64,000 bases of DNA, from the NCBI GenBank assembly GCA_035546295.1, contig DATKBT010000052.1:36981-100980 (forward strand). Direction: 5' to 3'. The DNA is from DATKBT01 sp035546295 (GTDB lineage Bacteria; Acidobacteriota; Thermoanaerobaculia; Multivoradales; Multivoraceae). Below are positions 46,118-54,505 of this stretch, in pieces. The notes beneath the pieces are model-generated. The model saw nothing but the letters and a program-made list of their open reading frames with translations. It was not told where the DNA came from and searched no databases. Position 1 is the first letter of the stretch; each line of letters begins with the position of its first letter. A program made the translations under genes and the position numbers.

Positions 46118-47095
46118 TCAGAGATCGACCCAGAGCCCGGCGGAGAGGTAGCTCTCGGAGTCCTGGAAGAACTCTCCGAGCGGCGGGCGCCCGTCGACGT
46201 ACGCGATGCCGGCGCGCCACACCCGACCGCCCGCCGGGAACAGCAGTCCGGCCTGCAGCGCCCAGTCCGTCCGCCAATCGCGCTCCTCCCAACTCGACAG
46301 GTCGGCAGCCGCGTACCAGCCGAAGCGGCCGCCCCCCGCGAACCGGTCCCGGTCCTCGAACACCAGCCCGACCTGGACCCGCCAGGGGCGCTGTAGATCG
46401 ATCCTGAGCTCGTGGGCGTGTGCCGCCTCCAGATAGGCGCGCCAACTCGCCGAGAGGTCGAGATTGAGGCCCGCCAACAGCTCCTCGCGCGTGTAGCCGA
46501 TGCGGCCGCGCCCGGTGCGCTCCAGGTACTCGTCGCCGACGTGGGCCGAGGTGTGGAGCAGGCCGGCCTTCCAGGCGAGCCGGGGCCCGCGTGCGGCGGT
46601 GACCGTCAAGCCGTAGAAGCCGTCCCAACCGATGTTGTCCTGGGAGGCGTCGTTGTCGAACTGCCCCGCGAACCCGGCCTCGATGCCGAGCTGCAGGCTG
46701 CGGCTCGGATTGGCCCTGGGGCGCAGTCGCAGCACTCCGAAGCGCCCGCCGAGCCTGAGGAACATGCGCGAGTCGCCCGAGCCGGCGATGCCCGAGGACC
46801 CCATCGCGAGCAGCTCGACCGAGTTGGTGAGCCGGTGGGGAGAGGCGACGTTCGGCGGGTACGGATCGGTGCTCGGAAACAGGTCGAAGGCCCATCTCCG
46901 GCTCTCGATCGGCTCGATCGGCTCGATCGGCTCGAGGGGATCCTGAGCAGCGGCGGCGCCTCCGAGCAGAGCGCACAGCGCCGCCAGTAGACCAGTGCTC
47001 GCGCTCTTTTGGCCGAGGCACGACCGTTCGCGAGAGCTCCGGGCGGCGAAGCTCCCGAGCGCACGCTCCGGAAGACCTGGGCCGGTCGACAGCAT
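46118..47095 (-). CDS. DUF1207 outer-membrane-like protein
   Basis: A 325-residue protein with a signal peptide (about residues 12-31, ending in AAAAQ). FDLFPSTDPYPPNVASPHRL is the DUF1207 opening, followed by alternating beta-strands (RMFLRLGGRFGVLRLRP, LQLGIEAGFAGQF, WKAGLLHTSAHVGDEYL) ending in an aromatic-rich strand LSAGLWVDL, which fits an outer-membrane beta-barrel. A 9-base tandem repeat encodes PIEPIEPIE after the signal peptide. The start at 47095 overlaps the open frame of the divergent sigma gene, whose real start is probably further in. Confidence 0.75.
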   Translation of the reverse strand: MLSTGPGLPERALGSFAARSSRERSCLGQKSASTGLLAALCALLGGAAAAQDPLEPIEPIEPIESRRWAFDLFPSTDPYPPNVASPHRLTNSVELLAMGSSGIAGSGDSRMFLRLGGRFGVLRLRPRANPSRSLQLGIEAGFAGQFDNDASQDNIGWDGFYGLTVTAARGPRLAWKAGLLHTSAHVGDEYLERTGRGRIGYTREELLAGLNLDLSASWRAYLEAAHAHELRIDLQRPWRVQVGLVFEDRDRFAGGGRFGWYAAADLSSWEERDWRTDWALQAGLLFPAGGRVWRAGIAYVDGRPPLGEFFQDSESYLSAGLWVDL

Positions 47096-47145
47096 TGGGT
47101 CAAGATACCGCGAACGCGAAGACGGTTGCCCGTGTTCTGGAGAGT

Positions 47146-47769
47146 GTGACGGCACGAAGCTCCCTTACCGGTGGCGAGACCCTCGCCGCGCAGGTCAGCC
47201 TCGACGGGCTGGCGGCGAGCATCCATGCCCGCACCGCCGGCGCGTTCGAGCGGCTGGTCGGGTACTTCGAGAAGCCGCTCTTCAACTACGTCCAGCGCCT
47301 GGTCCCCAGCCTCCCGGATGCCCAGGAGGTGGTCCAGGACACCTTCCTGCGCGCCCACAAGGCGCTCACCCGGCAGTACTCGAGCGACCGGTGCCAATCG
47401 CTGGCGCTGCGCCCGTGGCTGTTCCGGATCGCCCGCAACCTCTCCCACAACAAGCGGCGCGGGCTGCGCCACCGCGTCGAGTGTCAGATGCCCGACGACC
47501 ACGAGCAGCGCCTCGCGCCGCTCGACGGCGTCGCGGTGCTGTGCACGGTCGAGCAACGCCAGGAGCTCGAACGGTTGGAGCGCGCGATGGCGGCGCTGCC
47601 GCTGGCTAGCCGCGAGCTCGTGGTGCTGCGCTTCATCGAGGAGATGTCATACGCCGAGATCGCGGCCACCACCGGACAGGGGGAGGCGGCGCTGCGCGGC
47701 AAGGTGTTCCGGGCGCTCCAGCAGCTGCGCGATGCGCTCGCCCGACAGGAGGATCGACATGCGATGTGA
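47146..47769 (+). CDS. ECF-type sigma factor
   Basis: A 207-residue sigma-70-family factor with region 2 (AFERLVGYFEKPLFNYVQRLVPSLPDAQEVVQDTFLRA and WLFRIARNLSHN) and region 4 (LPLASRELVVLRFIEEMSYAEIAATTG). The domain layout without regions 1 or 3 is ECF. The GTG at 47146 follows a GGAGAG; the frame is open to 47095 but that part overlaps the divergent gene. Its last 11 bases overlap the next gene, which carries an anti-sigma zinc finger; this pairing is the normal ECF arrangement. Confidence 0.88.
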   Translation: MTARSSLTGGETLAAQVSLDGLAASIHARTAGAFERLVGYFEKPLFNYVQRLVPSLPDAQEVVQDTFLRAHKALTRQYSSDRCQSLALRPWLFRIARNLSHNKRRGLRHRVECQMPDDHEQRLAPLDGVAVLCTVEQRQELERLERAMAALPLASRELVVLRFIEEMSYAEIAATTGQGEAALRGKVFRALQQLRDALARQEDRHAM

Positions 47770-48655
47770 GAGTGCCCTGCTCCGGCTCGACGAGCTGCGC
47801 ACCGGCGAGCTCGCCTCCGCGGAGGCGGAGGCGGTGCGTCGTCATCTCGAGGACTGCCACCACTGCGCGGGTGCGAATCGCGCGTTGCGCGAGGTGGCGG
47901 GCGCTGCCCCCGGCCTGCTCGGCGAGCTGCCGAGCTCGTGCGCCGACGAGCTCGCCCGCCGGCTGTTCGACCACTGGTCGCGCATGCGCGCCGAGGGGCT
48001 CGACCTGTGGGTGGCGTTCTCGGAGCGCGGGCTCACCGAGATCGTGCCGACGTCGGCGAAGAGCTTCGAGTCGTTCTCCTGGGAGCACGCCCGGCGCACC
48101 GGCAAGGAGCTGCGCGAGGACGAGCTGCCGGCGCCGCTCGCCGAGCAGGTCGAGCAAGCGGCGGCCGGCCTCGGTGTCGCCGCGCCCGCGGTCGACCTCT
48201 CCTGGCTGCCTCCGTTCGAACGGCAGGTGCTACGCACCCTCTCCGAGATCCCCGGCGGCGAGCTGCGCAGCTACGCCTGGGTGGCGCGCGAGGCGGGTCG
48301 CCCCACCGCGGTCCGGGCGGTGGGTAACGCCTGCGCCCGCAACCCGGTGCCGCTGGTGGTCCCGTGCCACCGGGTGGTGCCGGCGGCGGGCGGGATCGGC
48401 GGCTACGCCTTCGGCTCGGAGATGAAACGCGAGATCCTCGAGCGCGAGGGGGTCGACCTCGGGCTGGTCGACCAGCTCGAGCGGCGGCACGCGAAGTACG
48501 TGACCGTCGACGACCACTGGTACTGCTTCCCGACCTGTCGCTCGTTGCGCGGAGTCGGTCGCGACCAGATCGAGCCGGTGCGCGATGAGCGCGAGGCGGC
48601 GGCGCGCGGGCTCCAGCCCTGCGACGAGTGCCGCCCGCTGGAGCTGGCGTCGTGA
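47759..48655 (+). CDS. Anti-sigma zinc finger fused to an O6-alkylguanine methyltransferase and an Ada-type zinc domain
   Basis: A 298-residue three-part protein. Residues 1-40 are a zinc-binding anti-sigma (ZAS) module, with Cys3 and H29-x3-C33-x2-C36. Residues about 80-235 are an Ogt/MGMT domain with the helix-turn-helix (FERQVLRTLSEIPGGELRSYAWVARE) and the PCHRVV catalytic motif, Cys203. Residues 245-295 match the Ada N-terminal zinc domain: C256-x3-C260 and C288-x2-C291, whose spacing (4, 28, 3) nearly equals that of E. coli Ada (4, 27, 3). Ada uses one of those Cys to accept methyl groups from phosphotriesters and become a transcription switch. It overlaps both neighbours and has its own AGGAGG. 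I infer an alkylation-responsive anti-sigma factor. Confidence 0.85.
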   Translation: MRCESALLRLDELRTGELASAEAEAVRRHLEDCHHCAGANRALREVAGAAPGLLGELPSSCADELARRLFDHWSRMRAEGLDLWVAFSERGLTEIVPTSAKSFESFSWEHARRTGKELREDELPAPLAEQVEQAAAGLGVAAPAVDLSWLPPFERQVLRTLSEIPGGELRSYAWVAREAGRPTAVRAVGNACARNPVPLVVPCHRVVPAAGGIGGYAFGSEMKREILEREGVDLGLVDQLERRHAKYVTVDDHWYCFPTCRSLRGVGRDQIEPVRDEREAAARGLQPCDECRPLELAS

Positions 48656-49386
48656 GCCTGGCGTTGGCAGAACGGCCGGTGCGCCTCCCCACGGTTGCCG
48701 TACCGGAGCGCCCGACCTTCCACGCGGTGTCGCGGCCGGCGACGGCGCTCTCCGGTGACTTCTACCTCGCCCACCCGCGCTCCGACGGCTGGCTGCTCGG
48801 GCTCGGGGACGTCGCGGGCCACGGGCTCGACGCCGCGGTGTTCATGCTGATGATCCAGGAGGAGATCGAACGACTCGCGCACGCCGGAGCGTCGCTCCCG
48901 CTCCTGGTGGCGGAGCTCCACATGGTGCTGCGCCGCGAGCTGCCGAGCAGGAGCTTCGTGTCGCTGGTATTGGTGCGCCTGGAGCCCGACGGCGGGCTGG
49001 AGGCGCTCAACGCCGGGCACTGCCCTCCGCTGCTGCGCAGGGCCGACGGGATGATCGAGCCGCTGCTCCCCGGCGGTCCGATCGTCGGCGCGCTGCCCTG
49101 CTCGCGCTGGACCTCACGGAGGACCCGGCTGGGCGCCGGCGACACCCTGCTGGTGTTCTCGGACGGGGTCACCGAGACGACCTCGCGAGCGGGCGAGGAG
49201 TTCGGGATGGGGCGGATCGGCGCGACGCTCTGGCGTCACGGGTCGCTCGAGCCGCGGCGGCTCGCCGAGCGCCTGCTCGACGAGCTCGAGGCGTTCCGCG
49301 GCGGCGCCGCCGCCCACGACGACACGACCGTGCTGGTCGCGCGCGCCGTGGAATCCGCGGCGGCCCCCGCGGGCGGGGTCGGCTGA
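48652..49386 (+). CDS. SpoIIE/PP2C-type protein phosphatase
   Basis: A 244-residue phosphatase. Metal-site motifs: SGDFYLA near residue 42 and GLGDVAGHGLDAAVFMLM, then LEALNAGHCPPLL, LLVFSDGVTETTS and AHDDTTVLVAR, all SpoIIE/RsbU landmarks. There is no sensor domain, so input must come from a partner. The GTG start overlaps the stop of the anti-sigma fusion by 4 bases (GTGA). Such phosphatases usually act on anti-anti-sigma proteins; none is nearby, so the substrate is an open question. Confidence 0.9.
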   Translation: MSLALAERPVRLPTVAVPERPTFHAVSRPATALSGDFYLAHPRSDGWLLGLGDVAGHGLDAAVFMLMIQEEIERLAHAGASLPLLVAELHMVLRRELPSRSFVSLVLVRLEPDGGLEALNAGHCPPLLRRADGMIEPLLPGGPIVGALPCSRWTSRRTRLGAGDTLLVFSDGVTETTSRAGEEFGMGRIGATLWRHGSLEPRRLAERLLDELEAFRGGAAAHDDTTVLVARAVESAAAPAGGVG

Positions 49387-49411
49387 GATCTCCGCAGACG
49401 CGCGATGCTGG

Positions 49412-50863
49412 CTACTCGTTCTCGCCCTTGGCGCCGCTGACCGGATCCAGCCCCAGCGCGTCGCGCACCACGGCGAACACCTCGGTCTGGTCGATCAACC
49501 CCGCGACCCGCTCCGCCCCCGGGCCGGAGGCCAGCACTGGCACGGTGGTCCCGGTGTGCTCCTCGAGAGCCCCGACGTTGGTTCCGTAACCCACGGTCAG
49601 CACGCCGCCCTCGGGCGTCCGCAGGCGGGCGACCTTGCCGGGGGGATGCTGGGCGGAGCTGCCGGCAAAGCCGAACGAGACGGTGAGGCTCGGCCAAGGC
49701 AGGATCTGGCCGGCGTGTCCGTGGTCGGAGGTGACCAGGATCAGCGTCCGCGGATGGCGCTCCTGGTAGGCCAAGGCGGCTTGCACCGCGCGGTCGAGCG
49801 CCCGCGTCTCGCCGATCTCGCCGCACGGGTTCGCGACGTGCGCCTGCTTGTCGATCGAGGCGCTCTCCACCATCAGGAAGAAGCCCTGCCCCGCCGAGCT
49901 CTCGAGGTGCTCGAGCGCGGCGACCGTCATCGCCTCGAGCGTCGGCCGAGTGCCCAAGCGCGGGTTGTCGACGCACGAGAACGGCTCCGGTGCGACGAGC
50001 TCGCCGCTCTCGTCACGGGTCAGCGGCAGGGCGCGGGCACCGCCCTCTCCGATCCACTCGACTGGCAGGGTCGAGGGGCCGAACAGGCCGAGGAGCTTCC
50101 CCTCGCGCGGCGCCCGCGCCAGCCCCTCGGCGTCCACCACCAGCCGGTAGCCGGCCGCGATCGCCTTGTCCAGCACGCGCTCTCCGTCCTCGGCGCGCTG
50201 GCCAAAGGGGGCAGCGCCGCCGCCCAGCAGCAGGTCGGCGCCCGACGCCACCAGCTGCTCGGCGATCGAGCCCGCCCCCCCCGCCGAGCGCAGGTCGGCG
50301 AGACAGCCGGCGAGGGTGCCGCCGCGCGCGCCGCGCATGTCGTCCGGTCCCTCGCAGAACCGGAGGCTGACGTGAGCGGCAAAGCAGGCGGGGGTGGCGT
50401 CGGTGACCGACGCGGTGGTGACCAGGCCGGTGCGCCTTCCCGCCCGGTGGGCGATCTCGAGGATGGTCGGGATGTCGGTGTCGTCGCCCGCGCTGGTGGC
50501 GATGCGTGCCCGGCTGGTCAGCCGGCCGGTGGCGAGAGCGGTGCCGGAGCTCGCCGAGTCGGCGACGTACTCCGGCAGTGACGGATCGTCCTCGAGCACG
50601 GTGCGAACGCGGGCCTGGGCGCGGTGGGGGAGGCGGTCGAACGAGAACGAGCCTCCTGAACCCGCCAGGTAGTCGCGCGCGATGGTGAGCTGGTGGTCGT
50701 CCACGCCGTCGCCGATGAACAGCACGACGTCGATGGGCGAGCTCTGCTGGGCCGCCGCCGAGCCCGCCACCAGGGCGATCGTCAGGAGCCACGGCGCGGC
50801 CGCTCGTCGAGAGGGCGACCGGCGCGGTGCCGGCGTCGAATGAACGTGTGTGCTCGGCGGCAT
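49412..50863 (-). CDS. Secreted alkaline phosphatase (PhoA-type)
   Basis: A 483-residue periplasmic metalloenzyme. A signal peptide (about residues 18-40, ending SAAAQ) precedes IDVVLFIGDGVDDHQLTIARDYL with the first metal Asp. The nucleophile is in YVADSASSGTALATG (Ser), EGGARALPL is in the core and MVESASIDKQAHVANP plus LVTSDHGHAG supply the remaining metal ligands (Glu, Asp, His). It releases phosphate from monoesters. The ATG at 50863 has GGGAGA upstream. It converges with the SpoIIE gene. Confidence 0.9.
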   Translation of the reverse strand: MPPSTHVHSTPAPRRSPSRRAAAPWLLTIALVAGSAAAQQSSPIDVVLFIGDGVDDHQLTIARDYLAGSGGSFSFDRLPHRAQARVRTVLEDDPSLPEYVADSASSGTALATGRLTSRARIATSAGDDTDIPTILEIAHRAGRRTGLVTTASVTDATPACFAAHVSLRFCEGPDDMRGARGGTLAGCLADLRSAGGAGSIAEQLVASGADLLLGGGAAPFGQRAEDGERVLDKAIAAGYRLVVDAEGLARAPREGKLLGLFGPSTLPVEWIGEGGARALPLTRDESGELVAPEPFSCVDNPRLGTRPTLEAMTVAALEHLESSAGQGFFLMVESASIDKQAHVANPCGEIGETRALDRAVQAALAYQERHPRTLILVTSDHGHAGQILPWPSLTVSFGFAGSSAQHPPGKVARLRTPEGGVLTVGYGTNVGALEEHTGTTVPVLASGPGAERVAGLIDQTEVFAVVRDALGLDPVSGAKGENE

Positions 50864-51106
50864 CGCTTTCTCCCGGAAGTGACCCACGATCTTACGCGCT
50901 CGGCCGGCGACACCGGGCCTCCTCCTCCGCACCACCGAAGGCAAGGAGATCGACCTGGTGCTCGAGCTAGACGGCGAGCTCTGGGCGAGCTCCTAGAGCA
51001 GCTGCTAGAGTCCCGCCGCTTTCGACTCCGGGATAGCTGCTGCCTCCGCGGCCGAAGCCCCGAGACGACGCCGAAACGCGTCCGACGCGGCGCCCGCTCC
51101 TCAGCG

Positions 51107-52306
51107 ATGCACACCTCCGAGGTCTTCCTGATCGCGATGGCGATCATCTTCTCGGTGCCCTACCTGGTTTGGCGGTTGGGCCGCACCGAGTACTGGGCGC
51201 CGCTGGTCGTGGTGCAGATCGTGGCCGGCATCCTGCTCGGCCCCGGGGTGCTGGGCGCGGTCTTTCCCGAGTACTACGAGTTCGTGTTCACGCCCGAGGT
51301 GGTGACGTCGCTCAACGGCCTGGCGTGGTGGGCGGTGATGATCTTCGTGTTCATCGCCGGCATCGAGCTCGACCTGGGCCAGGCGTGGCGGTACCGCAGG
51401 GAGAGCGGGGTCACCGCCGGGCTGGCGTTGGGCGTTCCGCTGGTCTTCGGTTGCGTGGGCGGGGCGATTCTGCTCCCGTTCGACGGCTGGATCGGCGCGG
51501 CCGGTCGGCCCTGGCAGTTCGTGCTCGGAGTCGGCATGTCGTGCGCGGTGACCGCCCTGCCGATTCTGATCCTGTTCATGGAGAAGCTCGAGATCCTCCG
51601 TCAGCCCATCGGGCAGCGCATCCTGCGTTACGCCAGCCTCGACGACATCGCGATCTGGGGCGTTCTGGCCCTGATCCTCCTGGACTGGAACCGGGTCGGA
51701 CGCCAGGCGCTCTTTCTGGTCGGCTTCGCCGTCGCGAGCGTGCTCTACCGCCGGCTGATGGCGCGGATCTCCGAGCGCGACCGCTGGTTCGTGGGTCCGA
51801 TCTGGCTGACGATCGGCGGCTTCGCCGGGGACTGGTCGGGATTGCACTTCATGGTCGGGGCCTTCCTCGCGGGCGCGGTGACCGACCACACGTGGTTCGA
51901 CCGAGCGGACATGGACAAGCTGCGCCACCACGTCCTGCTCATCCTGATGCCGGTTTTCTTCCTCAGCACCGGCCTGCGCACCGACTGGGAGGTGGGCGGC
52001 GCCGCGGTGTTCCTCACCGCCGCCCTGCTGCTGGTCGCGGCGGTCGGCGGCAAGCTGGCCGGCACCCATCTCGCCGGCCGGATCCTGAGGTGGGAGCGCG
52101 GCGAGGCCTCGATCGTCGGCTGGCTGCTCCAGACCAAGGCGCTGATCATGATCATCTTCGCCAACGTCCTCCTCGACCGCAGGATCGTCACCAGCGAGAC
52201 CTTCACAGCGCTGCTCCTGATGGCGGTGGCGAGCACCATGCTGACGGTGCCGGCGGTGGCGCCGCGGCTCGCGCGCCTGAAGGGGTTGATCGGCCGCGCG
52301 GCGTGA
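51107..52306 (+). CDS. Cation/proton antiporter (CPA2/KefB-like)
   Basis: A 399-residue inner-membrane transporter with about 11-12 TM segments and no soluble C-terminal domain. It shows the Na/H exchanger core: VVQIVAGILLGPGVLG, WWAVMIFVFIAGIELDL, MSCAVTALPILILFMEKL and the conserved acidic pair in YASLDDIAIWGVLAL. Monovalent cation exchange for protons would help osmo- and pH-homeostasis, in line with the ectoine genes elsewhere, but ion choice cannot be told. The start is the ATG at 51107. Confidence 0.85.
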   Translation: MHTSEVFLIAMAIIFSVPYLVWRLGRTEYWAPLVVVQIVAGILLGPGVLGAVFPEYYEFVFTPEVVTSLNGLAWWAVMIFVFIAGIELDLGQAWRYRRESGVTAGLALGVPLVFGCVGGAILLPFDGWIGAAGRPWQFVLGVGMSCAVTALPILILFMEKLEILRQPIGQRILRYASLDDIAIWGVLALILLDWNRVGRQALFLVGFAVASVLYRRLMARISERDRWFVGPIWLTIGGFAGDWSGLHFMVGAFLAGAVTDHTWFDRADMDKLRHHVLLILMPVFFLSTGLRTDWEVGGAAVFLTAALLLVAAVGGKLAGTHLAGRILRWERGEASIVGWLLQTKALIMIIFANVLLDRRIVTSETFTALLLMAVASTMLTVPAVAPRLARLKGLIGRAA

Positions 52307-52498
52307 GGGCGTGGCGCACCACGGGCTCCTAGTCTAGCCTTCCGCCTCGATGCACCAGAAGCCGCTCCTCGGTGCGCTGGACGAAGCAGCCGGCGCCGAT
52401 CGCGCCGAAGGAGCCGCGTCCGTTCGCGCGCCGGAATGTCGTCATCTTCACCGAGCACTCTCTCGCCACCGCTGCAACACGCGTGCTAGCCTCTGCCT

Positions 52499-52530
52499 TT
52501 CACGTCAGAACCCGTTCACGTCAGAACCCG
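52499..52530 (+). repeat. Perfect 16-bp tandem duplication in the leader of the UnbV-like gene
   Basis: TTCACGTCAGAACCCG occurs twice head to tail with no mismatch, ending 13 bases before the ATG. It lies where the promoter or leader of the gene should be and could be a doubled regulator site or a slippage product. Confidence 0.8.
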
Positions 52531-52543
52531 GCTGAATAGACTC

Positions 52544-54505
52544 ATGTCGAGACCTGGCTTCGTGACCACTCCGGTCCAGGTGACCGCCGTCCTCGTTCTC
52601 GTCGGGCTCGGGCTGGTGGCGCGCCTGCCGAGCTCGGCGCCCGCGGAGGCGCCGGCGCTGGCGGAGCGCTTTCACTTCGAGCGCGCCCCGCTGCAGCTCA
52701 CCGGGACGCCCTTCCTCTACGACGTGCTCGACGTCAACCGCAACGTCGCACACCTGCGCCACTACCTGTCGAGCCTCACCGCCTCCGTCGTGTTCGGCGA
52801 CCTGGACGAGGACGGGCTTCCCAACGACGTCTGCCACAGCGAGTTACGGACCAAGGAGGTGGTGGTCGCCCCCGCCCCTGGAACCGGTGAGCGCTACGCG
52901 CCGTTCGTCCTCGACCCGGGCGACCTGGTCGATGGGGAGACCAGCTACGCGGCCCGCTGCCTCATCGGCGACCTGAACGAGGACGGCCTCGCCGACGTAG
53001 TGGTCCTGTACTTCGGCGCGCGGCCGGTGGCCTATCTCCGCCGCACCGCCCCGGAGCCAGCCGGGTACGGGCAGCCCCGCGCAAGCGACTTCGCCGTGCG
53101 CGAGATCGCTCCTGGGGCGTCCGCCTGGCTGAACATCACCGGCACCTTCGCCGACATCGACGGCGACGGCCACATGGACCTCGTCCTCGGCAACTACTTC
53201 GCTGACGGCACCGAGCTCTACGACCACGACTCCGACGCACCGGTGCACATGAACGACAGCTTCAGCGCGGCGCGCAACGGCGGCACCAACCGCATCCTGC
53301 TCTGGGAGGGAGCGTCGTCCGGTCTCGAGCCCGAAGTCAGGTTCAGCGAGGTGGCCGACCCCTTCCCCGGCGACGACGCGCACGGCTGGACGCTGGCCGT
53401 CGGCGCCGCCGACCTCGACCGCGACGGCCTCGCCGACCTCTACTTCGCCAACGACTTCGGTCCCGACACGCTGTACCTCAACCGCTCGACACCGGGTCAG
53501 GTACGCCTCGAACCGTTGCGAGGCCGGAGGGGATTCTTCATCCCGAAGTCCAGGGTCCTCGGTTACGACTCCTTCAAGGGCATGGGCATCGACTTCGCCG
53601 ACATCAACGGCGACGGCTACTTCGACATGTTCGTGAGCAACATCGCCGCCGAGTACGCGATCGAGGAGAGCCACTTCCTCTGGGTCTCCACCGGCGAGCT
53701 CGGCGCGATCGCCGAGGGCGTCGCACCGTACGTGGATCGGGGCGAGGAGCTCGGCGTCTCGCGCAGCTCGTGGGGCTGGGACTCGCGCTTCGCCGACTTC
53801 GACAACGATGGCGTCCAGGAGGCGATCCAGGCGACCGGGTTCCTGAAGGGGAGGATCGACCGCTGGCCACTGCTCGCCGAGCTCGCCATCGTCAACGACC
53901 GCTTGACCCACAACCCTGCGGTGTGGCCGCTCATCGACGACGAGGCCGACGTCAGCGGCCACGACCCCAACCCCTTCTACGTCCGCGGCGAGGAAGGTCG
54001 CTTCATCGAAGTCTCCGGCTATCTCGACCTCGGAGGCCCCTGGAACACCCGCGCGATCGCGATCGGCGACGTCGACGGTGATGGCCTTCTCGACTTCGCC
54101 TTCGGCAACAGCTGGGAGGACTCCCAGTTCTACCGGAACGAGAGCCCGGACGCCGGCAGGTTCCTGGCGTTGCACGTCTTGCGCCCGCCGGCGGGCGCCC
54201 TCCGCCCCGCGAGCGAGGTCGGGCCGGGCCACCCGACCGCGCCGGGCGACGGGTGGCCGGCCTGCAACGCCTTGGTCACCATACGCCTTCCGGACGGCGA
54301 GGAGCGGATCGGTCAGGTCGACTGCGGGAGCGGACACACTGGCGCGCCGAGCCCGCAGGTCCACTTCGGCCTCGGGAAGCTTCCCGCCGACGCCGAGCTC
54401 TCCGTCGCCGTCGATTGGCGCGACGACCGCGGCGCGCGCCGCAGCGACCGTTTCGTCCTGACCCCCGGTTGGCACACCATCCGCCTCGCATCTGGTGAGA
54501 CATGA
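52544..54505 (+). CDS. CRTAC1/UnbV-type FG-GAP repeat protein
   Basis: A 653-residue protein with a signal peptide (TAVLVLVGLGLVARL), then FG-GAP/VCBS beta-propeller blades, several with calcium loops of the D-x-D-x-D-G type (GDLDEDGLPND, GDLNEDGLADVV, ADIDGDGHMDLV, ADINGDGYFDMF). A C-terminal ASPIC/UnbV-like domain follows (VTIRLPDGEERIGQVDCGSGHTGAPSPQVHFGLG). UnbV and UnbU are named from enediyne loci. It overlaps the next gene by 4 bases (ATGA). The role outside enediyne loci is unknown. Confidence 0.85.
   Translation: MSRPGFVTTPVQVTAVLVLVGLGLVARLPSSAPAEAPALAERFHFERAPLQLTGTPFLYDVLDVNRNVAHLRHYLSSLTASVVFGDLDEDGLPNDVCHSELRTKEVVVAPAPGTGERYAPFVLDPGDLVDGETSYAARCLIGDLNEDGLADVVVLYFGARPVAYLRRTAPEPAGYGQPRASDFAVREIAPGASAWLNITGTFADIDGDGHMDLVLGNYFADGTELYDHDSDAPVHMNDSFSAARNGGTNRILLWEGASSGLEPEVRFSEVADPFPGDDAHGWTLAVGAADLDRDGLADLYFANDFGPDTLYLNRSTPGQVRLEPLRGRRGFFIPKSRVLGYDSFKGMGIDFADINGDGYFDMFVSNIAAEYAIEESHFLWVSTGELGAIAEGVAPYVDRGEELGVSRSSWGWDSRFADFDNDGVQEAIQATGFLKGRIDRWPLLAELAIVNDRLTHNPAVWPLIDDEADVSGHDPNPFYVRGEEGRFIEVSGYLDLGGPWNTRAIAIGDVDGDGLLDFAFGNSWEDSQFYRNESPDAGRFLALHVLRPPAGALRPASEVGPGHPTAPGDGWPACNALVTIRLPDGEERIGQVDCGSGHTGAPSPQVHFGLGKLPADAELSVAVDWRDDRGARRSDRFVLTPGWHTIRLASGET

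Noticed and set aside
46908..46945. 9-bp tandem repeat coding PIEPIEPIE
   Set aside because: It is a short in-frame linker repeat after a signal peptide; nothing suggests a regulatory or mobile role.
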